5,048 bases of DNA, taken from the NCBI GenBank assembly GCA_002508315.1, contig DAHE01000009.1, positions 378 through 5,425 on the forward strand, in the 5' to 3' direction. The stretch is from Thermocladium sp. UBA166 (GTDB lineage: Archaea > Thermoproteota > Thermoprotei > Thermoproteales > Thermocladiaceae). How positions within the stretch are numbered: the first letter of the stretch is position 1; the number at the start of each line of letters is the position of its first letter. Both the position numbers and the translations under genes were made by a program. The notes beneath the pieces are model-generated. The model was not told the origin of the DNA, made no database searches, and saw only the letters and a program-made list of their open reading frames with translations. Shown here piece after piece: positions 1-5,048 of the stretch.

Positions 1-21
1 CGAATCCGGGCCCGGCTACCA
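1..21 (+). tRNA. 3' end of a tRNA gene (cut by window edge), encoded CCA
   Basis: The first 21 bases fit the 3' end of a tRNA exactly. C56-G57-A58-A59-T60 of the T loop is followed by the 3' strand of the T stem (CCGGG, 61-65), the 3' strand of the acceptor stem (CCCGGCT, 66-72), discriminator A73 and a genome-encoded CCA at 19-21. The 5' acceptor strand should therefore read AGCCGGG and the 5' T-stem strand CCCGG, just outside the window. The anticodon is not visible. The acceptor and A73 remind me of archaeal tRNA-Gln, but that is only a guess. No D arm, intron or promoter can be judged. Confidence 0.8.
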
Positions 22-362
22 GAAATGCAACCCTTCCCGCATCCTAAAACCATTATTGTTTGAATCAGAGCTCATCATTTTTGTAAACATAAATTTAGAC
101 CCTTATAACGCAAAAGTTAATAATCAATATACACCTAGCCAAGATAAATAACAAGGCTAGAGTTAGGATAATCAACTATGTGTATAGGAGTAGGCAAGTT
201 AGGTCTAGGAATTGATGTTTCACTAAGCTAATTATTGATTAAGAGTGGAGAGTTTAGAGGACTTTTGTGTTGTGCCAATGGTTTACTTGACTCCAGAGGA
301 ATGGTTAAACTACGGTGACTTACCGAGCTTGAGCCGGAGTTTTTATTCCATTTGATTAATAA
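22..362. other. AT-rich stretch with no supportable gene
   Basis: This stretch lies between the tRNA end and the recognisable part of the decayed C69 peptidase gene. All three minus-strand frames are broken by frequent stops, and no coding frame stands out on the plus strand. The distal part of the decayed peptidase may once have extended here, because the family is longer than the part I can trace, but I cannot align any residues with confidence. The T run at about 77-81 could help end tRNA transcription, but it is too weak to call as a terminator. Confidence 0.5.
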
Positions 363-785
363 TTATTGCGAAGCCCACGCCCTAGAGCAGACTCCTATCT
401 CATCAACTGTGTGCCATCTTGCCTGTCCCGCAGGCTCAATTAGATGCGGATTCGAGTTAATGGGGAGGACTGAGGACATCGTTGCCTAATGATGTCCATA
501 CCAAGTAAACCCATCATTGAGAGTTTAACCTTGGTGAAGGTCTCGGTATTCCCAATAGCAAGCCCGAACTCATTAACACCCACCTCAACTCCTCATATCC
601 GCCAAGGTCTTGAAATAAGACTTGGGGATACTCAATGTACGTAAGCTGTACCTCATCCTCCTCATGCTTAAGCCTGGGTATGTACTCAAGAACCTGGGCT
701 TCATTGGGATCCCCATCACTATTCTTCGCAAATATCGTTACGTAGTCCTCAGCAACCTTAGGCGTAGCAATAATAAATCACACAT
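363..785 (-). pseudogene. Decayed peptidase C69 (secernin-like dipeptidase) gene
   Basis: Conceptual translation on the minus strand gives clear family motifs in order but in different frames. ATG-TGT-GAT at 785-777 gives Met-Cys-Asp, and the Cys at codon 2 is the catalytic N-terminal nucleophile of this family after Met removal. The frame then shifts in a T run (775-777), as if one T were lost. It continues with FIIATPKVAEDY, TIFAKNSDGDPNEAQ and LTYIEYPQ to about 622. A second shift with loss of a few codons at about 620-624 leads to SLISRPWRI, then a TGA at 593-595 where the family has Trp, then GVNEFGLAIGNTETFTKV and GLLGMDIIR. After about 480 some 40 residues seem missing. A piece resembling LIEPAGQARWHTVDEIG resumes in another frame at about 370-455. 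Family identity is firm for 480-785 and weaker for the tail. With this many lesions it should make no working peptidase. Confidence 0.8.
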
Positions 786-804
786 TTCGCCTTTACTTTC
801 TGGA

Positions 805-814
805 TTTTATTAAA
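805..814 (-). promoter_or_regulatory. TATA-like box of the decayed C69 gene
   Basis: On the minus strand the box reads TTTAATAAAA. Its centre is about 25 bp upstream of the ATG at 785, the spacing expected for a leaderless archaeal transcript starting at or next to the start codon. It supports 785 as the original start and suggests the promoter has decayed less than the reading frame. Confidence 0.5.
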
Positions 815-853
815 TATAATGCTTCATTAGGTATTAGGCTCGCCCAAGGGAAC

Positions 854-994
854 TTATCTGGTATTAGTAGGTCTAATAATATCTATTAATTTGGTCCAAT
901 AATTGTCTTTACTGTGCTCCTCAACCACTTCCCTCGCGGCGCGGTAGGTCAAATAATCACCGATGATGTAGGCATTGCAACGTGAATCGTTAAA
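854..994 (-). pseudogene. 46-codon open frame, probable C-terminal remnant of an unknown gene
   Basis: Between a TAA at 995-997 and a TAA at 854-856 the minus strand encodes 46 codons that look like real protein. It includes NAYIIGDYLTYRAAREVVEE and NYWTKLIDIIRPTN, a mix of amphipathic helix and Trp/Pro-containing tail with sensible codon choice (AGG, GAG, GTG). I do not recognise the family. There is no ATG or GTG near the 5' end in this frame. An ATG at 973-975 lies in another frame and meets a stop after eight codons. The same frame upstream (about 1005-1115) is open but interrupted by stops at 1004-1006 and 995-997. It could be the 3' end of a gene lost by deletion, or a frameshifted small gene. 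It lies between the fdhA-like gene and the C69 pseudogene, on the same strand as both. Confidence 0.35.
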
Positions 995-1115
995 TTAATA
1001 GCGTTAAATGGAGCGGGCGGGTCCTGTACTGCGAGGATCTAATGGGAACGAGATGGAGTGACAATAAGCTCGGGCAAGCAGTGGTCCTAGGGCTCGGTTG
1101 CCTTGCTCGCGGCGG

Positions 1116-3134
1116 TCATGCCTTGCTTACCCTGACCGGCACTACCTTGTATTCAGGCATCTTGGCGTACTTATCCACGTGCTCCACCCCAACCAAATTA
1201 TTCACTATCGCCTCGACGAAGTGGAACGTGGAGAAGACCACGCCCCGCGGTACTTTGTCCGTGATAACTGCCTTAGCAGTTATGGCTCCCTGCCTTGCCT
1301 CTATCCTAATGGGCTCCCCGCTCCTGATTCCCAGCCTAGCAGCATCATCTGAGTTCACCTCTATCAGGGGCTCCGGGTATTCCCGTGATAGTATGTTGGA
1401 TTCCCTGGTTAAGACCCCGGAGTGCCAGTGATAGTAGCTCCTCCCAGTGGTGAGTATGAATGGGTAGTCATTATCCACCCACTCACTCGGCGCCGTCCAC
1501 TCCACCGGGACGAGATCCGCCTTCCCCCGGGGAAATCCACTCTCGTACAGCCTCCTAGTTCCGGGGTGGCCGCGCGATGGCACTGGCCATTGAAGCCCAT
1601 AGTTCTCCAGCGCCTCGTAGGTCACCCCCGCGTACTGAGGAACTAAACCGCTTATCTCCGACATGACGTCGCGGGGAGAACCGTAGTCAAACCCCCTCAA
1701 CCCCAAGGCGTTGGCCAGCATGACTATTATCTCCCAATCCGGCTTGGCCTCCCCCGGCGGCTCCCTGGCCTTCCTGATCAACTGGATCCTCCTCTCCGTG
1801 TTAGTTATTGTTCCTTCCTTCTCCATGAATGAGGCGGCGGGCAGTATTAGCGTGGCGTGCTTGGCCGTCTCCGTCATGAATAGGTCCTGCACTATAACGA
1901 ACTCCGCCTCCTCCAAGGCCTTGGGAACGTCCGCGGCGCAGGCCTCCGTTATGGCTGGGTTCTCTCCCATTATGTAGAACGCCTTAACCTTGCCGCTCAC
2001 GCCCGCCTTGAACATCTCGGTTAAGTAAAGTCCAGGTTTATCGCTTATCCCGAACCCCCAGGCCCTCTCGAACTTAGCCCTGCCTGGATCCCACACTCTC
2101 ACATAGCCCGGCAGGAAATCAGGCAGCGCAGCCATATCGCTGGAGCCCTGCACGTTGCTATGCCCCCTCAAAGGCGCAACCCCGGTTCCCCTCCTCCCCA
2201 CGGCGCCCAGTATGAGCGCTAGATCGGCCACCGCCATTACGTTCTCCGTTCCATGCTCGTGCTGGGTTATCCCCATGGCATAGAACATCATGAGTTTGCC
2301 CCCAGCCATTATCTCGGCTGCCCTCCGCACCAACTCAGGCGCGACCCCCGTTATGTCCGCCACCTTCTCCGGGCTGTACTTCTCAACCACCTTGGCGTAC
2401 CCCTCGAATCCCCTCACCTTGTCGATCATGGATTTATCGAAGAGTCCCTCCTCTATCACGACGTGGGCCAGCGAGTTTAGCAGCGCCACGTCGGTCCCGG
2501 GCCTGTGCCTGAGCCATACGTCGGCAATGGTGGCCAGCTTTATGCCTCGGGGATCCGCCACGACCAGCTTAAGCCCCCTAGTCCTATTCCTTATTATGCG
2601 CGCCCCTATTATGGGGTGTTGCTCCGTGGTGTTGGATCCTATTATGAATGCTGCATCCGCCTCATCTATATCATCTATGCTGGCGGTCATGGCGCCTGCG
2701 CCCAGCGTCCTCATCAATCCCTCTATGGTGGTGGAGTGGCAACTTCTGGCGCAGTGATCCACGTTGTTGGTGCCGAAGGCCCTGGCCATTTTCTGCATCA
2801 AGTAATTCTCTTCATTGGTTGCCTTGGCTGAGCTTATGAACGCAACAGAATCAGCCCCATAATCCCTCTTGATTCTACCCAGCTCCCTTGCCGCCACCCT
2901 CATAGCCTCCCCCCAGGATATGGTCGCGAAGCCCGACTTGGTGCGGAGAAGGGGCCTCGTCAATCTATTGGGGGAAGTGACGAACTCCAGCCCCTTCCAT
3001 CCCTTCACGCATAACGTTCCCTTGTTTATGGGATGATCGGGATCCGGCGTGACCCTCACCACTCCCCCCAGGTCCTGCACTATAATGCCGCAGCCCACGC
3101 CGCAGTAGGGGCAAATGGTCTTAGCGGTTCCCAT
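1116..3134 (-). CDS. fdhA: Formate dehydrogenase alpha-type molybdopterin oxidoreductase
   Basis: This is a 672-residue cytoplasmic-type member of the molybdopterin (bis-MGD, Mo or W) oxidoreductase family, close to the usual size of archaeal FdhA. It would oxidise formate to CO2 or run in reverse. An N-terminal 4Fe-4S domain has C8, C11, C15 and C42, followed by the conserved K44 of VKGW. The active-site segment DHCARSCHSTT places C132 as the metal ligand, with H133 beside it; formate dehydrogenases have Cys or selenocysteine here. PLRGHSNVQG (R323) matches the conserved Arg region of formate dehydrogenases. TNTERRIQ and the C-terminal LTTGRSYYHWHSG belong to the dinucleotide-binding domains. 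There is no twin-arginine signal or membrane segment. The start is supported by a TATA-like box about 25 bp upstream. Formate is the likeliest substrate, but many archaeal homologues are untested. It diverges from the beta and gamma electron-transfer genes. Confidence 0.87.
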   Translation of the reverse strand: MGTAKTICPYCGVGCGIIVQDLGGVVRVTPDPDHPINKGTLCVKGWKGLEFVTSPNRLTRPLLRTKSGFATISWGEAMRVAARELGRIKRDYGADSVAFISSAKATNEENYLMQKMARAFGTNNVDHCARSCHSTTIEGLMRTLGAGAMTASIDDIDEADAAFIIGSNTTEQHPIIGARIIRNRTRGLKLVVADPRGIKLATIADVWLRHRPGTDVALLNSLAHVVIEEGLFDKSMIDKVRGFEGYAKVVEKYSPEKVADITGVAPELVRRAAEIMAGGKLMMFYAMGITQHEHGTENVMAVADLALILGAVGRRGTGVAPLRGHSNVQGSSDMAALPDFLPGYVRVWDPGRAKFERAWGFGISDKPGLYLTEMFKAGVSGKVKAFYIMGENPAITEACAADVPKALEEAEFVIVQDLFMTETAKHATLILPAASFMEKEGTITNTERRIQLIRKAREPPGEAKPDWEIIVMLANALGLRGFDYGSPRDVMSEISGLVPQYAGVTYEALENYGLQWPVPSRGHPGTRRLYESGFPRGKADLVPVEWTAPSEWVDNDYPFILTTGRSYYHWHSGVLTRESNILSREYPEPLIEVNSDDAARLGIRSGEPIRIEARQGAITAKAVITDKVPRGVVFSTFHFVEAIVNNLVGVEHVDKYAKMPEYKVVPVRVSKA

Positions 3135-3155
3135 GAGTTATTTTGTTCAAACTAC

Positions 3156-3163
3156 TTAATAAA
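3156..3163 (-). promoter_or_regulatory. TATA-like box for the fdhA-like gene
   Basis: Read on the minus strand this is TTTATTAA. Its centre is about 25 bp upstream of the ATG at 3134, matching a leaderless or near-leaderless transcript. No Shine-Dalgarno sequence precedes the start. It lies only about 6 bp from the opposing box at 3170-3177, so factor binding at the two promoters may interfere. Confidence 0.55.
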
Positions 3164-3169
3164 TATTGA

Positions 3170-3177
3170 TATATAAT
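3170..3177 (+). promoter_or_regulatory. TATA-like box for the beta-gamma operon
   Basis: The sequence TATATAAT is centred about 28 bp upstream of the ATG at 3202. It is followed by an unusual pyrimidine-rich tract of T runs (3181-3196), which would lie in or next to the initially transcribed region. Transcription would begin around 3198-3202. That gives a leaderless message if 3202 is the start, or a leader of about 35 nt if translation begins at 3235. Confidence 0.55.
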
Positions 3178-3201
3178 AACTTTTTTTCAATTTTTTAGGT
3201 A

Positions 3202-4158
3202 ATGCTTTTATTTAGGATCTGCGCCGAATATGTGATGAGGTATTATTTATTGAGGAAGGAGGATCTGCCCAAGTACGTGGACTTTTTAATGGGGCTTGGG
3301 TTCCGGGTGATTGCCCCAAAGATGGAGGGAGGCGCATTGGTTTACGGCTATTTGAGCAAGGGGGAGGAGTTCGTGGATGCTGTTCCCGCGTTCTTTGCAA
3401 AGCCCTTAATGGGAAAGGAAAACATATTCGACTTGAACTCATCTCCTCCTCCCCCCACCATATACTTCACTAGGTCCTGTGAGGCGGCGGGGGTGGGGAT
3501 GCTGGACGACGTCAGGTTGAAGGGTCCGTTCATGGACGCCATCTACATGAGGAAGAGGAAATCGATAAAGCTGGCTAACTTAGCATGCACTCGATCTTGC
3601 TCTCCCAAGGCCTTCTGCGGTAGCTTGCAGGGACCGAGGCTGGAGTCGGGATTCTCGATGCAGTTAACCGATGTGGGGAGTGATTACTTCGTTGAATTGA
3701 ATGATAATGATCTCCCCGCGACCGACTTCATGAAGCCCGTCGGCGCCGAGCTGCTGGGGAAGGCGCGCGATGCGGTTCGTGGAGTATTGAATGAGCAAGC
3801 CAAGGTATCCTTGAACTACGGGCTCAAGTGGGACGATGAAATATGGGGCGAATTGGCGGGCAAATGCATAGAGTGCGGTGCATGTACCTTGGCCTGCCCC
3901 ACTTGCTTCTGCTACTCCGTGGACTACAGGGATTGGAGCAGGCAGGAGGACAGTTGCCTATGGGCTGGCTTCACCAAGATGGCCGGCGGGAACCCACGCC
4001 GATCACTGGAGGCGAGGCTCAAGCAGCGGTTCTATCATAAGCTGGAGTACCATAGGGATCGCTATGGCTACATCCTGTGCACTGGGTGCGGGCGATGCAC
4101 CATGGCTTGCCCCGTGGACATCGATATTCGATCCGTAATAGCTCGCTTCGCGAGGTGA
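3202..4158 (+). CDS. 4Fe-4S electron-transfer subunit, sulfhydrogenase beta / AsrA type
   Basis: This 318-residue iron-sulfur protein probably passes electrons between the FAD subunit encoded next and a catalytic subunit, here most likely the divergent FdhA. The N-terminal half has the family's RSC (C93) and a Cys-rich segment with C129, C133 and C139, followed by MQLTDVGSDYFVEL. The C-terminal half carries two 4Fe-4S sites: C222-C225-C228-C232, continuing into PTCFCYSVD (C235, C237), and C293-C296-C299-C303 in CTGCGRCTMACPVDID. Between them DSCLWAGFTKMAGGNPR is typical of sulfhydrogenase beta and anaerobic sulfite reductase A proteins. No membrane segment is seen, so it should be cytoplasmic. 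The start is uncertain. ATG 3202 fits a leaderless message, but homologues as I recall them begin like MRYYLLRKEDLP, which points to ATG 3235. It forms an operon with the gamma gene, 6 bp downstream. Confidence 0.82.
   Translation: MLLFRICAEYVMRYYLLRKEDLPKYVDFLMGLGFRVIAPKMEGGALVYGYLSKGEEFVDAVPAFFAKPLMGKENIFDLNSSPPPPTIYFTRSCEAAGVGMLDDVRLKGPFMDAIYMRKRKSIKLANLACTRSCSPKAFCGSLQGPRLESGFSMQLTDVGSDYFVELNDNDLPATDFMKPVGAELLGKARDAVRGVLNEQAKVSLNYGLKWDDEIWGELAGKCIECGACTLACPTCFCYSVDYRDWSRQEDSCLWAGFTKMAGGNPRRSLEARLKQRFYHKLEYHRDRYGYILCTGCGRCTMACPVDIDIRSVIARFAR
4152..4158 (+). promoter_or_regulatory. Shine-Dalgarno sequence for the gamma subunit
   Basis: GAGGTGA matches the archaeal anti-Shine-Dalgarno sequence over seven bases and ends 6 bases before the GTG at 4165. 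Its last three bases are the stop codon of the beta gene, so the two genes are probably translationally coupled. The site decides the GTG start, since the nearby ATG at 4172 is out of frame. Confidence 0.65.
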
Positions 4159-4164
4159 GCGGGG

Positions 4165-4965
4165 GTGATTGATGAGGGAATAGCCAGGCTGGAGACACTG
4201 ATACCGCTGAGGAGTAGGATAGTTTCTAGGAGGGAGGAGTCCATCGACACCGTCACCCTGGGATTCGATAGGTCCCTTCCCTCGGCCCTGCCGGGGCAAT
4301 TCATAATGGTATCCACAATGGATGGGGAGGCTCCCATATCGCTGGCGGGGGAAAACCTGATCACATTCAAGAGGGTGGGCAGGACGACGGGCAAGCTACA
4401 TGGGTTAGGCGTAGGCGATTTCCTTGGGATCAGGGGTCCCTATGGAAATTCTTGGCCAAGCAGGTACGATAGCTATATAATTCTGGCGGGCGGCATAGGA
4501 ATACCCCCCATAAGGTTCTTCATGGATCGCCACGCCGGTCGCAAGGACATCACGTTGCTGTATGGAGCCAGGAATCCAAGCGAGATAATATACAAGGAAC
4601 TATTGATGGAGGAGTGGCCGCGCAAGGCAAATGTACTGGTGACCGTGGACAGGGGAGATGAGGGGTGGAGAGGCAATGTGGGGGTCGTCACGTCGCTGCT
4701 GAGTAAGGTTAAGCCAAGGAGAGGGGAGGCGGCATTGATAATAGGGCCGGAGGTCATGATGATGCATGCAGTGAAGGACCTATTGGGAATGGGCTTGGAT
4801 CCCGGCGATGTATACCTATCGCTGGAACGACACATGGAGTGCGGCGTTGGCTTTTGCGGTCACTGCAATATAGGCAAGCATTACGTTTGCATTGATGGCC
4901 CCATATTCAGCTATGAGGAAATCAAGGAGGAGTTGGCGAGGGAGGGATGGTCGGTTATCAGCTGA
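4165..4965 (+). CDS. FAD/NAD(P)-binding 2Fe-2S subunit, sulfhydrogenase gamma / AsrB / PyrK type
   Basis: This 266-residue protein belongs to the ferredoxin-reductase-like family that includes sulfhydrogenase gamma, anaerobic sulfite reductase B and PyrK. It would exchange electrons between NAD(P)H and iron-sulfur partners. The FAD domain comes first: PGQF at 43-46, APISL at 56-60 in place of the RPxS flavin motif, VGRTTGKL at 71-78 and GIRGPYGN at 88-95. The NAD(P) domain follows, with LAGGIGIPP at 107-115 and IIGPEVMM at 192-199. A C-terminal 2Fe-2S site has C226, C231, C234 and C242 in ECGVGFCGHCNIG, followed by DGPIFSYEEI. No membrane segment is present. GTG is the start, chosen by the Shine-Dalgarno sequence overlapping the end of the beta gene. 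Pairing with a beta-type gene and a divergent fdhA suggests NAD(P)-linked formate metabolism. Cofactor preference cannot be read from the sequence. Confidence 0.84.
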   Translation: MIDEGIARLETLIPLRSRIVSRREESIDTVTLGFDRSLPSALPGQFIMVSTMDGEAPISLAGENLITFKRVGRTTGKLHGLGVGDFLGIRGPYGNSWPSRYDSYIILAGGIGIPPIRFFMDRHAGRKDITLLYGARNPSEIIYKELLMEEWPRKANVLVTVDRGDEGWRGNVGVVTSLLSKVKPRRGEAALIIGPEVMMMHAVKDLLGMGLDPGDVYLSLERHMECGVGFCGHCNIGKHYVCIDGPIFSYEEIKEELAREGWSVIS

Positions 4966-4980
4966 GCCCCGGTTACAGCT
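4953..4980. repeat. Short imperfect tandem repeat across the gamma stop codon
   Basis: GGTTATCAGCT (4953-4963) is followed 18 bases later by GGTTACAGCT (4971-4980), one base shorter. The first copy covers the final codons and start of the stop codon of the gamma gene. The copies also allow a weak hairpin (AGCTG at 4960-4964 with CAGCT at 4976-4980). No T run follows, so I do not call a terminator. It is probably a local slippage duplication. Confidence 0.3.
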
Positions 4981-5048
4981 CAATGAGAGGTTGGGTTCCT
5001 CCACGCTCGGCTTGATAAATCAATGACAATCCTCGCCCTTTGGGGCGG

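Noticed and set aside
90..170. Hydrophobic minus-strand stretch that could resemble a membrane helix
   Set aside because: It is a run of only about 25 codons between stops in AT-rich DNA, where Leu and Ile codons are expected by chance. It has no start codon or continuation.
121..241. Inverted 9-mer TAATCAATA / TATTGATTA about 100 bp apart
   Set aside because: It is too short and AT-rich to stand out from chance, with no associated transposase or extended repeat.
622..813. 63-codon plus-strand open frame at 622
   Set aside because: It is antisense to the N-terminal part of the C69 pseudogene, whose motifs explain the sequence. Its own translation has no recognisable domain.
1042..1431. 129-codon plus-strand open frame over the end of the fdhA-like gene
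   Set aside because: It is antisense to strongly conserved FdhA sequence for most of its length and shows no family motif. It arises as a shadow of the GC-biased codons on the other strand.
2290..2757. 155-codon plus-strand open frame inside the fdhA-like gene
   Set aside because: It is fully antisense to the active-site and cofactor-binding part of FdhA, is Ser/Ala-rich as antisense frames often are, and has no promoter or recognisable domain.
4473..4835. 120-codon minus-strand open frame inside the gamma gene
   Set aside because: It is antisense to the NAD(P)-binding domain, which has clear motifs on the plus strand.

Overview
The window looks like a crenarchaeal chromosome segment, most likely from the Thermoproteales or a related thermophile (inference). 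The reasons are an A-box promoter about 25 bp ahead of start codons (leaderless style), heavy use of AGG and ATA codons, a tRNA with encoded CCA, and archaeal-type redox subunits. No database search was possible, so family calls rest on motifs recognised by eye.

Layout. Bases 1-21 are the 3' end of a tRNA gene on the + strand, cut by the window edge. Bases 22-362 hold nothing I can support. Bases 363-785 (- strand) are a decayed gene for a peptidase C69 / secernin-like dipeptidase. It has two frameshifts, an in-frame stop and a large internal deletion, but its promoter still looks intact. Bases 854-994 (- strand) are a 46-codon open frame with coding character and no usable start, probably the tail of another broken gene of unknown family.

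The intact part is a redox locus. A molybdopterin/4Fe-4S oxidoreductase of the formate dehydrogenase alpha type (1116-3134, - strand) diverges from a two-gene operon (3202-4965, + strand). The operon encodes a 4Fe-4S protein like the beta subunit of sulfhydrogenase or anaerobic sulfite reductase A, and an FAD/NAD(P)/2Fe-2S protein like the gamma subunit of sulfhydrogenase or sulfite reductase B. The 67-bp divergent spacer carries two back-to-back TATA-like boxes. The simplest reading is a soluble cytoplasmic complex. Formate (or another substrate) would be oxidised at the Mo/W site, electrons would pass through the alpha 4Fe-4S cluster, the beta clusters and the gamma 2Fe-2S cluster to FAD, and then to NAD(P)+. 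The reverse direction is equally possible. No hydrogenase large or small subunit and no classical FdhB is present in the window, though the operon could continue beyond it.

The last 83 bases (4966-5048) contain no complete gene.
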